Of a DNA stretch of 64,000 nucleotides, positions 20,641 through 31,212 are shown piece after piece. Each line of letters opens with the position of its first letter. The first letter of the stretch is position 1. Origin of the DNA: Tenebrio molitor (taxonomy: Eukaryota; Arthropoda; Insecta; Coleoptera; Tenebrionidae). The translations under genes were made by a program, and so were the position numbers. The notes beneath the pieces are model-generated. The model was given only the letters and a program-made list of their open reading frames with translations. It ran no database searches and was not told the DNA's origin. Location: positions 26,908,001 through 26,972,000 of the forward strand of contig NC_091046.1 in the NCBI RefSeq assembly GCF_963966145.1. Reading direction: 5' to 3'.

Positions 20641-20984
20641 GATAATAATCTGGAGGGTGGGACATTTCGCCCACGTTGCGAGAAACCTCTTGCTTGTGGA
20701 GTTTAGAAAAATCCGGGGCACACAAAATTTTGGCAGGAAGCAGTCCTACACTTACGCAAGATGTACCTACTTTGGAAAAAAATTTGGATTGAAAAACAGC
20801 ACATTGGAAGGATTTTTGGATTTATACTAAAATTTAGTAGAAAGTGGCAAGTATGAGTTTTTTAGAGTTTGTAAAAAATGTTCATAAGATTCATAATATT
20901 TTCAAAATTATATTGAGTAACATAACTGCAGATTTGTTTTTATATTAGTGCTAGAATTACATAACATTTTTAATTTACAATGCG

Positions 20985-21025
20985 AAAATTTCCGATAATA
21001 ATGTGGAATCTGGAAAAGTGCCCCG
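20985..21025 (-). repeat. Short copy of a LINE 3' end
   Basis: AAAATTTCCGATAATAATG then GGAATCTGGAAAAGTGCCCC GAATGC matches the 3'-terminal sequence of the LINE tails at 23.7 kb and 60.2-60.4 kb. Confidence 0.6.
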
Positions 21026-21508
21026 AATGCATAACTTCGACCGATAATATTAAAAGCAAAATTTCAACGGTAATTCAAACATAAGTACCTAATGTTAATT
21101 TTTCGTTCACTTAAAAATAAAATTGGAGATGAAATTATTGGTAAAATAATTCATCTAACCACATTTACATTAAGGGGTAAAATTTAATTTTAAATGGTAG
21201 CATACGAGAACGATAGCATTTAGGAATAATATTTATAAAAATAAAGCAGAACTGTATCAAAGACGGTTGAAAATAAAATATCGAAAGTACCTATTGTTGG
21301 CGTTTTAATTTGTTGTGAAAATTTGCAATGATAAAAAATCAAAGGAAAGGTAAACACATCCAGTAGGCTGTGATTTTGCACCGTCACCAGGATAAGAGAT
21401 GGCGGTAAACACTTTGTGCTCAAAAAATGTATAGGGAGTTTGCGTTCTATATGTTCTTATTTTGTCTATGAAATTCCCCATAGTTCTTATTTTGTCTATG
21501 ATAATGGA

Positions 21509-21761
21509 GATGAAGTGGCGATATCTAGTGAAATTTAGAATAACCACACATTTAAAAAGTTAAATATCAGGTTATGTTATATGCCATTTCATTGTCAAAA
21601 ACTGTCAGTTTATACTTTTATGACACTATGGCAGGAACATGAAAAAATTACTTACCTAAGAGTTTCAAGGTAAGTCAATTACTAATTTATTAAATTAACT
21701 TATTAGCAAAAGACCCATACGCTATAAATTGTGGTGAACTTTCAGTACCAATGGCAACTTT
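21509..21761. other. Spacer, no gene seen
   Basis: AT-rich. Short blocks near 21735-21775 (TACCAATGGCAACTTTG) could belong to a hAT end but no matching partner was found. Confidence 0.3.
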
Positions 21762-22040
21762 GTGGCACTGGTAAAGCAAATATCAGTCATTACCCTTAAG
21801 ATTCTGCTACATCTAAAATGTGAAAAGACTTGTGAACAGTTAATGGCACTTGTGTATCCTTCCCTAATACAAAATCCGATTTTTGAATGTTCCGATCACA
21901 AAAGCGAAGTGTGTAGTTTTATGATTAAGACAATTGTGAAACCAGTTTTAGATAATATTTGCCTAGAGAGGACAGATTTAGTTAAAAAGATACTAGCACT
22001 AAGTCATAAACCAACAAGTAGAAAGGTGTTGATGGTATAA
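21762..22040 (+). CDS. Unidentified open frame, transposon-related
   Basis: A 92-codon open frame in a transposon-rich stretch, including CEQLMALVYPSLIQNPIFEC, DHKSEVCSFMIKTIVKPVLD and ICLERTDLVKKILALSHKP. The DHK..(L)I..IV...L..I pattern resembles the C-terminal end of P/THAP9 transposases, and a P-like element lies just upstream, but I am not sure of this. It could also belong to the hAT relic that follows. No start can be chosen with confidence. Confidence 0.3.
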   Translation: MALVKQISVITLKILLHLKCEKTCEQLMALVYPSLIQNPIFECSDHKSEVCSFMIKTIVKPVLDNICLERTDLVKKILALSHKPTSRKVLMV

Positions 22041-22508
22041 ATATTTTCTTATTTTTGTAGCCTTGTTACCATTTTTGTTCTTTTATTTTTAATTGTTAAA
22101 CATTTTCTTCCTTTTAGTTTGATAATATTTATAATGTTTTTAATCATAATACATTTTTTCCCACCGTGAAAATCTGTCGAGCGAAAAAATGGTTTTTAGT
22201 AAGAGACCAAACTAGCTTTATTGGACTAATAATTAACACACTTTCAGTGGAATTCATTATTGAAAGGTAGGTATATAATCGAAAAAAAAAATTTTTTTCG
22301 TACATATTTATTGAAGTACACATTAAGTGAAGATCATATTGATTCACTTAGATGAAACTGTTTGCGTTTTCCACCTAAAATTAACATTTTCCGATTAATG
22401 AGAATCACAAATTTTATAAAACATGATATTGTAGAAAGTGAGTTCTACAATATCAATGTCAGTCATCCAAAATATTTTCTCAATTTACAAAAAATTTACT
22501 GTGGGGCA

Positions 22509-23080
22509 AGAACAGAAGCTTTGTGGAAAATGTGATAGAAAATAAGACATTAACACAAAGTGAATGTGATAATTTCAAAAAACCTGTGCTAAAATTTTAC
22601 ATTACATTGTGCAATCAAATTAAAAGTCGCTTTAATTTTAAGAATAAATATCTCACATTTGCATCTAAATTTGCACCATCAAATGTTAAAGTTAGTGCAG
22701 AACCATCAGTTGCAGGATTTATAAATTTGTTTCCCCAGATCGATAGAGCAAGTGAACACAGACTTACAAAGCTTTAGCAATAATATTTCAGAATTTTGGA
22801 ATAAAATCCAGAAAATGAAGAATTCTTTGAATGAACCAATGTTCAGCAATTTAATGGTAATAGTGAAAGTCATTTTAATTCTACCCCATTCATCGGCATC
22901 AGTTGAAAGAGAGTTTTCTCAGCTGACGTTAAATAAAACAAAAATTAGGAGTAGACTCAATATTGATACAATTTCCGCAATTTTATTAATAAAAGACTCT
23001 TTGAGATTACAATGGGGGAATCAAAAGTGGGAACCATCAAAGAAATTAGTTAATTGCATTTCCAATTCTTCAGGAACCTG
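22509..23080 (+). pseudogene. hAT transposase, C-terminal dimerisation region
   Basis: The first frame reads FVENVIENKTLTQSECDNFK, KFYITLCNQIKSRFNFKNKY and LTFASKFAPSN. A frameshift near 22760 leads to NNISEFWNKIQKMKNSLNEP, ILPHSSASVEREFSQLTLNK and TKIRSRLNIDTISAIL. This (LP.S.A..ER.FS....K...R.RL) is the hAT dimerisation domain. The upstream domain (22140-22500) is too decayed to read. Near 23260, CATTGGCAACACTG may be the right terminal repeat. Confidence 0.8.
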
Positions 23081-23714
23081 AGTGCTTGTATTTTATTTAA
23101 GTATTTTTAGAAAGATCTACCTACATATTTGTTTTTGTTTAGTTTTTTTATGAGTAAATGTTTATTTGTATTATTCCAGACTAGTTATTTTTAAAACATT
23201 ATTTTGAATATTCGCACCATTTACATATCAGTACATTTTCAGTCGAAATCAGTACATTGGCAACACTGATTTCAGTACATCTCGATTCTGGCTACCGAGT
23301 AACCCTGATTGTTCTATGCAAACGGGCATAACAGTGACATTTTAAGCAGTTGCTATACGAGTAAATCATTTATTATATACCTTTTTGTCGTATAACTATC
23401 AGTATTAGGTATGGTTTAATTAAAAAATCTATTGGAGTAATAAAAATCATGTCAACTTGACAGTTTTTTAGTTTATGCAGGTGACAATATCTGTCAGTAC
23501 TGGCTTCCTAGATACGAGAAATATCTGAATATTTAGTAAAAGAAAATAATTGTGCAATATTGCCGCTTTATGCTGTTAGACAAACTGTATAAATTTTTAA
23601 AATAATCTATTTCTATTTAATATTATTTAATTTAATTTAATTAATAAATAATTATATTAAGTATAACATAATTACATAAACATTTTTGTTTTATAATACA
23701 AAAATTTCCGATAA
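23081..23714. other. AT-rich stretch, no gene seen
   Basis: Apart from a possible hAT end near 23215-23290 (repeated CAGTACAT boxes), nothing is supported. 23600-23680 is nearly pure A/T. Confidence 0.4.
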
Positions 23715-23885
23715 TATTGCGGAATCTGGAAAAGTGCCCCGAATGCTTGCAGCGTTTCCACGTTGAATGGCAAGGGAAATCCTCTCGAAAAGGAATTTCT
23801 TTGATTTTGAATCGCCTGATTCCGCGATAAGTCGGTTTCCGATGACATTAATGAAATCGATGGCTTCTTTGCACCAATTTAATTA
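23695..23885 (-). pseudogene. LINE pol C-terminus and 3' end, copy 2
   Basis: The minus strand reads WCKEAIDFINVIGNRLIAES, GDSKSKKFLFERISLAIQRG and NAASIRGTFPDSAILSEIFV, then the AT-rich 3' end TTGTATTATAAAACAAAAATG. This G.W..EA...I..I..R....GD....F...RI..A.QRGNAAS..GT pattern is the C-terminal end of a widespread LINE polymerase. Heavily 5'-truncated. It is nearly identical to the copy at 60.2 kb. Confidence 0.75.
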
Positions 23886-24066
23886 ATTAATCAAATTAAA
23901 TTTAATATTATTTAATATTTAGTATTCTATTTCTACACTATTTTTGCAATGATGGCCACAATGCTTCAATAAAAAAGGACGCTCCTGTTTCAATCATGGG
24001 CGCCTTTTTTCATCACCTTGTATTATACCACTTTCCCGGTTAAGTATCTCAGGAAACGAACATGAC
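23886..24066. other. Short unassigned stretch
   Basis: Contains GGGCGCCTTTTTTCATCACC near 23999, shared in inverse with about 9464-9495: probably a mariner-type element end. No gene. Confidence 0.35.
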
Positions 24067-24179
24067 ATGAAGTCTAAAGCTGTTTACGAGAAGGTTTATT
24101 CAAGTTTCTGCCATTGGCGAGAAAATAATAACGTCCCGCGGTAACAGAAGAGGTAATTTTCACCTATTTAGACGAGAAG
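24067..24179 (+). pseudogene. Crypton first-exon fragment
   Basis: Reads MKSKAVYEKVYSSFCHWREN and, after a one-base shift, TEEVIFTYLDEK with a GTAAGT donor directly after. It closely matches the first exon and start of the intron of the Crypton gene at 54.8 kb (AYEKVYSSFCYWRENN and YLDEK). The rest is gone. Confidence 0.75.
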
Positions 24180-24423
24180 GTAAGTCTGCGATTATCCATT
24201 GCCATTTACATAAACGCTGTTCCAAAATCAAAAAACCATTATGGTTTTTCATGACATTTCCTATTCCTTATCACAGTGACAGTGTCAGTCACAGTGAGTA
24301 ATTTTGCATTTTTTTTTTTGAAAACTAACATTCATTTTACTAATTTAGATAACAAAATGCTGCAACTCGCAAGTATGCAGCTTCAGCATAATGAGAACTG
24401 GTTAGTTTGTATGTATTGACAAT

Positions 24424-26458
24424 TTGACTTTTTCAAGAACAAGCAACAAGACCAGTTTAAATCAAGAAACCAGAGAAGTGTTTGCTTTTCCCCAGCTCCA
24501 CAATCTCCAGGAGATGTCAAGTTCTCAAAATAACCACAATGATGTTGTAACACAAGTTTACAAGCAGATCTTCAGTAGATCAATCACAAACTTGCCCTTT
24601 ACTCAACTTGAACATGAGCGTTGTAAAACACAAGATGAAACTACTTTAAACAAACGAAGTGGAGATGTTTCTTCTTCTTCACAACAGTTCGATACATGTT
24701 TGCTGATCACAAAAGTTGTGACAGACGAAAAGAAAAGAAACGTAAACGAGCTAGTAGCAGACTTGCCACTTTCTCAACATGAATGCGAGCGTTGTGAAAT
24801 ACAAGAAGGTCACATTGTGAATGAGCAAAATAAAGACATCTCTCATTCGCAATCTAACACTTCTATATTGGACAACGGAATTGTAATACAAGAAAACAAA
24901 AACAATAATATGATTTCAGACACAGATGTTCTACTTTCTTCTCAACATGAGTGCGAACGTCTTGAAGTACAAGAAGGTAACAACGTGAATGAGCAAAGTA
25001 GAGACATCTCTCATTCACAACCTAGCACTTCTACAGGGTCTCTATAAATGATTGTCGGGTCAAGCCAGCCTTGGAAAAAAAATTTACTGTGCCGCTTTTT
25101 TGAAACCGATGCCTAATTTTAGTTCGTTTTCACGGTCACTTCTGACATTAATGACGTTTTGTTCCCGCTTGTCAGTCGAGTCTTCGTTTGCGCTTCTCAG
25201 TCGAGTTTTCGTTGTTCGTTCCTTATATTCGTTTTATCGCAGTTAATCAGAGTTAATAAACACCAAAAATCTGTATTTTTCAATACAAATTGCAAGTACA
25301 TCCGCTTTTAAAGGTAAACAGACAATGTGACATTCATTATTTGCCAAACAAAGCGGCACATTCAAAATTTGACAAGTTTCCATGGCTGGCTGGACCAGAC
25401 AATCATTTATAGAGACCCTGTATATTGGACAACAGAATTGTGACACAAGAAAACAAAAACAATTTTATCATTTCAGAGAGAGATGTGCTACTTTCTTCTC
25501 AACATGAATGTGAACGTTTTGAAGTACAAGAAAGTAACAACATGAATGAGCAAAATAGAGACATCTCTCATTCACAATGTAACATTTCTATATTGGACAA
25601 CAGAACTGTGACACAAGAAAGCAAAAACAATTTTATCATTTCAGACACACATGTAAGTACTACTTTCTTCTCAACATGAATGCGAACGTTTTGAAGTACA
25701 AGAAAGTAACAACGTGAATGAGCAAAGTAGAGACATCTCTCATTCACAATCTAACACTTCTATATTGGACAACAGAATTGTGACACAACAAAACAAAACC
25801 AATTGTATCATTTCCGACACAGATGTGCTACCTTTCCGAGATAAATATGAGCAACTTGAAACACAAAATAATGACACTAGCTTGAATAAGAATAACGTTG
25901 TCAAGTTTTTTCCTCAGCAGTAAACAACAACAAAGCGAGGAAGTCTCTGAAATGCCATTTTGTTCAAATGAAAATCAGCATTCTGAGATACCAGAAAATA
26001 ATATCTTTCCTCCAAGGGTTGATAATTGTTCGAAGGACGATAACACTGCGACATATCAAAATGAAATCAATCTTGATAAGTCACTCACTATTTCTCACTA
26101 TGAATTCGAGCGATCCAAAAGTCAAAATAATATAAACTTAGATGCACCAGATAAGACAAGACAAGAGTCGCTGCACCAGAAATTTGGAACTGCTTTAGAG
26201 ATCAATAATGGCGTCATTCAAGAAAACGAAATTAATGCCATTAAATCAGTTGAGTGTACGAGTACTCGTATGTGCAATAAAACTAGTAGTAAAGAAGAAA
26301 TTAAATATCATTTTAACGAAAGCGAGGATGAACCCTTTTCAGGCGACGCCTCAGAGGATGAGTTTGTTCCAGATTCCCTTGATGAGTCAGATGGGAGTAT
26401 TACGTCTAGATCAAGTTTTTGGCGTTTTGGCGAGTGGTTATATGCCTGCAAATATTAA
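24424..26458 (+). pseudogene. Acidic protein with 56-residue tandem repeats
   Basis: Open frames hold a repeat of 168 bp (56 residues). Its best copies read LLSSQHECERFEVQESNN, NEQSRDISHSQSNTSILDN and VTQENKN. Repeat positions marked by CTCAACAT end at 24780, 24948, 25505 and 25677, with a weaker unit 171 bp before the first and divergent units after (to about 26130). The gap between the second and third is 557 bp: 168 plus a 387-bp MITE and its 2-bp duplication. A 4-bp insertion near 25654 breaks frame. An acidic tail follows (NESEDEPFSGDASEDEFVPD, SLDESDGS). No known domain. Its position suggests it is the N-terminal part of the zinc-finger gene that follows, but this is inference. Confidence 0.6.
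25034..25420. mobile_element. TA-flanked 387-bp MITE, intact copy
   Basis: Perfect ends CAGGGTCTCTATAAATGATT and inverse, TA on both sides (25032-25033 and 25421-25422). The ends continue to match as GTC.GGTCAAGCCAGCC. It is inserted in the 56-residue repeat protein. The other repeat units show the empty site (CTTCTATATTGG). Further copies: 37461-38931 (split) and 48776-48930 (left part only). Confidence 0.9.
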
Positions 26459-26536
26459 GAGGTGCAAAAGGAAATTAAAGTTTGCAGGTTTTCTTTGTAC
26501 TTATCTTCTAAATGTTTATTTGATACTTAATATTTT

Positions 26537-28091
26537 TTTTAGAATCTACTACTCTAAACGTTGATCGGGACGTTGATTGTCAACCCAGTAGTTCGAAGAA
26601 ACTATATTTAGAAAAGAGAAAGTCGCCAGACTTGTCTTGCGATAACGTTAGCTCTCAATCAACCACTTCGAAAGAATGTTTCAACAAAAGTAAGTCGCAG
26701 TCTGTATCAAGTGTACGTTCTGTCTCCTGACATTATTCTCTGACTTCCGCTGATATTGCTTATGCCCGCTTATACATTTCTCAAGATAGTGCAGTTGTAT
26801 TATTGAAAACAGAAGATATTTTACATCAGGGAAGTTATCAGTGCCGGCTGATTGCTGATGATCAGACTTTTATGGGTTTTGTACATCTTAGTGTTCCAGA
26901 CAATACTCATAAATGTAAATATCTTTTTTTTTTATTTTGTAATAGCTATATGTGTTTTTTCAGGTTCATTCCTCGATAAAACTTTGGTCAATAAAGTTGC
27001 TGTTATTATATTTAGAGAATATTCTAAATCAACTGAACAAGAAGTCAAAATTAGAGCTGAATATTGCTTACCTCAAGGACACTTTAAAGGCAAAGAGCTT
27101 AAACACGAAAAGATGTACCTGAGTCCTCTAATATTTCCGGGGGAGCATATGGGTAAAGTAAATGAAAATATAACATCTGACGAAAGTGTACAACAGAAAA
27201 ATAACAAAACTAGAAATTCGAAATTACATTGTTGCATCAACTGTGAAAAAATGATCTCTGAAATTACAAAACATTTGTTACGAAAACATAAACACGAGAG
27301 AGAAATTGTTGACATTTTAAAGATGGGAATCAATACTAAGGAAAGAAACTTTGCTTTGAAAACGCTACGGCTAACGGGAGACGACCGCTTCAATATACGA
27401 GTTCTACCAAACGAAAGAATTCCGCTAAGACAACCGACAAGGCGTGATTTAAGCTCGAGCGTAACTTGTTACAAATGTTCTGGATTGGTGGCTCCAACAA
27501 ATTTTGCACGTCATGAATGAAACTGTAATAAAAAAGAAATTAGACCTCCAAATAGAGAGAAAGTGCTGGCAAAAGCGGGTTTACTAGAAGAAACTCGCAC
27601 GAATCCAAATCAGCCAGTTTTTTCGACTTTACAGGAAAACTTAGTTAATGCGCTAATGAAACCTATGCAAGCCGGAGTTATTTTACACGAAATAATGTCT
27701 GATACATGTTTACAGCTAGTAACTCTACGATACGCAGTTATGCATCGTAATGTGCCAGGAGCTTTAAAAAATGATCGACAAAATTTAAGACGATTGGCTC
27801 GTTTGATACTAGAAATTCGAGAAGCAAATCCGACTGTGCTAGATTTTGAGGACTGTATTCTCCATACTGGTTACGACGCTCTCTTAGAAGGCGTTTTCAA
27901 AATGTGTGCTTTAGATCCAAGCAGCGGCATATTTGGTAAACCAGCGCTGGCTCAAGTAATGTCTTCTGTTATTACCTTTATGTTAAATGCTCTGGAGGAT
28001 TCGTATATTCGCCAAGGAATTTCAAAAGAAACAACACAATTTAAAAAAATAGAAGATTTTAAAGCTTTACATCAGAACAACTATTATATAT
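26537..28091 (+). pseudogene. Zinc-finger gene of the Crypton/tyrosine-recombinase type (N-terminal half)
   Basis: After an AG acceptor at 26541 comes STTLNVDRDVDCQPSSSKKL, a possible GTAAGT donor near 26691, and a coding region restarting after TTTTTTCAG near 26963. That region reads SFLDKTLVNKVAVIIFREYS, LHCCINCEKMISEITKHLLR KHKHE (a C2H2 finger) and KTLRLTGDDRFNIRV. Then VTCYKCSGLVAPTNFARHE has one stop (27518) where the last Cys motif begins. Then AGLLEETRTNPNQPVFSTLQ to LEDSYIRQGISKETTQFKKI. The order (finger, LR..G.F..N, C..C.G......RH) is one I associate with proteins that carry a C-terminal tyrosine recombinase. That C-terminal domain is not seen here. The frame is cut at 28091 by a mariner-like element. 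Confidence 0.5.
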
Positions 28092-28092
28092 A

Positions 28093-29364
28093 CAGGGTGG
28101 TCCCGATATAACCTGCCAAAAAAATTCTGGGTCATTAGAAGGATCTAACAAGTCCAAAAAACCCCATTTTGTTAGGTCCAAAATAATGGGGATAAATTAA
28201 CCCCTATCCACACCCATTCGACGCCGCTGACCACTAAAATACGTACCTACTCAGGAATTAATTGTTGGTGTTTGTAAGTATGACAGTATCTAAGCAACAT
28301 AGGTACCTGAATCGTTTATGACAAATCTCAAATCTGACAAACTAAATCAAATTAATGACATTTATTGAAAACGCTGTACCTACACTGTGTGCGTTAATTC
28401 ACCAGCTTATTTAGGTACAAAAGCTGATTTTGTAGACTGAGATGAATGAGTAATAAATAAAGTGGTGTTCCTCAATGTGTAAATAAATGTAGAGGTAGTG
28501 TGTGCAAAATTGTGGAAGAACTGTGTAACAAGAGTATCGTCTTAATTGTGGTTAAATAGCCAAAATAATGTATTGAATAAATTTATTTACACTTTACATA
28601 TTCGTACTTTCAACTCTAACTGAGAATATCTACTAACTAATGAAAGGTAAACTAGACTAGAACAATTATTTTATAATAAATGTTCTGTGTGCCTTCCGTT
28701 GGCATTTAAGCACATTTGAGTACGCTGGTACCAATTTTAATAAACAGAATTCAGCATTTCTGGGTTTTTACGAATCTGGTTCGCGGCGTCTGTTACGCGT
28801 TTCTGGAGTTGGCCTCCTGTATTTATTTCAACTTCGTATACCAAATCTTTCGTGTGGTCCCAAAAATTAAAATCCAGAGGGGTTAAATGGAGGATCGGGG
28901 ACGCCATCGTATTGGAATCAGTCAGAACCAACCTCACATAAATGCGGATGTAGCTCCACAAAAGTACAACGGGACGGAAGGACTCCTTCAGGAAAACGCT
29001 CGCCGTATGGTCGCCTTGCCGGTCTTGAATTACCACGTGTTTCGCCATAGAGTAAATGCAAATCGGCGTATTCTTGTTTTGTGAATTTCATAACCTTTTG
29101 AAGCATTCGAAAATTTAAAATTAAACTTGACAAATGTCATAGGTGTTGCAGGTACCGTTGCTAAAGAAATTGCAGCCAAGTAACCAGAATTACCTTTTTA
29201 AAACCGATTAACTCATTAGCGTACAGCAAATTTTGACCAAATTTTCAATTATTTTTATCTCGAAAACGAAAAGACTTTTATTAGAAACTTTTTTTGTGTA
29301 TGAGTTCTACTCATCGTCACCTATTACTGGATTTCTTTTGGCAGGTTATATCGGGACCACCCTG
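28093..29364 (-). mobile_element. Mariner-like element, full ends, transposase internally deleted
   Basis: Perfect ends CAGGGTGGTCCCGATATAAC CTGCC at both sides, each next to TA (28091-28092 and 29365-29366). Length 1,272 bp. The minus strand at 29100-28920 reads KFTKQEYADLHLLYGETRGN and RRPYGERFPEGVLPSRCTF, the N-terminal HTH. A deletion joins this to the last part, LTPLDFNFWDHTKDLVYEVE and LQKRVTDAANQIRKNPEMLN (28900-28737), then NANGRHTEHLL. The catalytic core is missing, so it needed another source of transposase. It interrupts the zinc-finger gene; its ends are undamaged, so it is among the younger insertions. Confidence 0.85.
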
Positions 29365-29366
29365 TA

Positions 29367-29650
29367 TATTGGTAGATCGGCAGGCCGAACGCGATTAGAG
29401 CAAAGAGCTAATAAGCAGAATGTGTTGCCATCTTCTCATATGTTAAACAATTTTCACAATATATAATTGCGGAAGGTAAAAATGCCTACACGAGTATTGT
29501 GGACAGAGGATTTAGTTACGATGCATGGCTTAGATTGGGAAAAGCTGTATTGGCAAAAATTATTATTTTCAACCGAAGAAGGGTTAGTGAAGTGGCTAGT
29601 ATTATTATTATTATTATTGAATAAGTCAACTAACAGACTACTGTCCAAAT
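29367..29650 (+). pseudogene. Possible continuation of the interrupted zinc-finger gene
   Basis: Directly after the mariner-like element, the first bases read in one frame as LVDRQAERD and then a stop, which would continue HQNNYYI. The rest (VLWTEDLVTMHGLDWEKLYW and a run of TTA codons) is open but not recognisable. Confidence 0.3.
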
Positions 29651-29754
29651 AAAAGTTGACTAAAGCAAGAAAAACATGAACAGAATTCAGTAACAGTCAG
29701 CTACAATTATTTCTACTGTCCCATGTCGGGAGATAATACTGGATGAAGTGTTCA

Positions 29755-30228
29755 TCAAGCAAGCCGATGCAATCGATCTAAATTACACATTATAACAACC
29801 AATATACTCGGAAGTGGCATAGTATGAAGATCACAAATATCGTTAAAACAGTTAAAGATGGAACACATCCTGAACGAAGGAGAATTATTAAGAATATTTG
29901 TATTAGCTCTAGGAACATAGAAATATCTATGTGATCTTGATGAAATCTGAGGGAGACTGATGAACAGACCATTCAAAAGAGTGGAGCAGTCTACTTTATT
30001 ATGGAATAATTTAAAGAGGAAGGTCACCGTATCAAGTACCCGTCTAACTTTGAGGGGGGTAAAATTAAACCTGGAACACAAGAAATCATAATCAACACCA
30101 ACGGGCGGATAAGTTCCGTCTTCCTTAAAGGAGAGATACTTTAGAAATTTACGTTGTACAAATTCGATAGAGTTAGTATATTTGTCACTATTTTTTTTTC
30201 TATCGTTTGGTTTTTGCAACATTGTCAC
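29755..30228 (-). pseudogene. Jockey/CR1-like LINE pol C-terminus
   Basis: An uninterrupted 157-codon minus-strand frame reads SIEFVQRKFLKYLSFKEDGT, YPPVGVDYDFLCSRFNFTPL, KVRRVLDTVTFLFKLFHNKV, DCSTLLNGLFISLPQISSRS and NTNILNNSPSFRMCSIFNCF NDICDL. This is the region after the reverse transcriptase palm in jockey- and CR1-type polymerases (VQR.FL.Y, then L..RR...D..FLFK...., then NSP..R....FN....D). The 5' part is lost. Being still open suggests recent insertion. Confidence 0.8.
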
Positions 30229-30265
30229 TATTTTTTTTTATCGTTTGGTTTTTGCTACATCAAGA
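30170..30265. repeat. Small tandem duplication with T-runs
   Basis: TTGTCACTATTTTTTTTTCT ATCGTTTGGTTTTTGCAACA is followed at once by a second similar unit (TTGTCACTATTTTTTTTTAT CGTTTGGTTTTTGCTACA). About 45-bp units, two copies. Confidence 0.6.
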
Positions 30266-31212
30266 AATCCATGGTTAGCAACGGACCTTTCTTTTTTTTT
30301 TTAATTTGTTATTCTAAAAAAAATCTTGCCTGTCAGAAAACAGAGACGCTAACCTGTGCCGTATCTGAAGTGGTTATTTTGGGCAAACTTTACCATTAGA
30401 TTGGGATTTCCAAAGTACCATAGTCTTCAAGGGTCAAGGTATACCGTCTGTTTAGAATTACCGCGCCTTGTACCCTGCAGCTCCATTTGGAGGATCTTAC
30501 GGATATAGGCATTAGAGGTATGTGTCTCTCGCATAAAATCACCGCGCCCTCACGATACTCTTTTAGGCATTGACCATCATCAGCAGTCTTGGGCACAATA
30601 GAGCGAATATTCTGGTTTTCCAGTCGATAACTATCCGTTGGGTATTTTCTCTGCCAAGAGGTATATGCGGATGATGTTAGATATCGCCTCTTTACAGCAG
30701 ATTTTTTATTTTGTAGAATATCCTAACAACCTCAGTCCAACAAATCCCGACTATCCCGACTATCTCGACAATTCCAACAAATTCCAACAATCTCAATAAT
30801 CTCGATCATCTTGCCGACTTACGAATCTCGCCACGACTTGCAGCAATCGCTATAACCGAGGAGCTAAGTTCACCTGCACTAGGAGGAACGGCAAGCAAAT
30901 GACCAAACAATTCCCATAATTTCAACTTTGTCACTACCCTTTTTCCAACCGCTCCTTCAGAGCAACCTTACCGTAGCCTTTCATATTTTACTGACTAATC
31001 ATTTCGTTATACATACTAATAATTCTGTAAGAGCCTTGATAGCTATCAACCTCCGCGTATAATCTATAATCATTAATTGTGCATATCAGTAATTTAACGC
31101 TTAGTAACAACTAATTCACTAATAAATCAAAGTTCGAGGACTCCCCTCTCCAACTACGTTGTTTATATTTTAACTTTATAGTAATTAACATCATCTGGCC
31201 TAGTTTGAGTCC
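30266..31212. other. No gene seen
   Basis: The minus-strand frame at 30396-30596 is open but not recognisable. A low-complexity stretch of repeated CCAACAA / TCCCGACTA / ATCTCGA words lies at 30728-30815. The remainder is unassigned. Confidence 0.4.

Larger units (their letters stand above)
19917..21470 (+). mobile_element. P-like element 3, carrying a transposase piece
   Basis: It starts CATAGAGAAAATAAAATACT directly after the third ATGATGGA. Its left 100 bp aligns with element 2 (TATAGAATG, GCGCACCCTCACCAC). The right end GGGAGTTTGCGTTCTATATG ...TTTTGTCTATG ends at 21470. After AAATTCCC, a 22-bp CATAG...CTATG remnant ends at 21500, followed by ATAATGGA. Inside are a P transposase fragment (20157-20475) and a LINE tail near 20990. 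Confidence 0.6.

Noticed and set aside
24590..25920. CRISPR-like regular repeats
   Set aside because: The 168-bp units are contiguous coding repeats without spacers, in an animal genome.
30728..30815. Possible minisatellite of CCAACAA/TCTCGA words
   Set aside because: No constant unit length; only low complexity.
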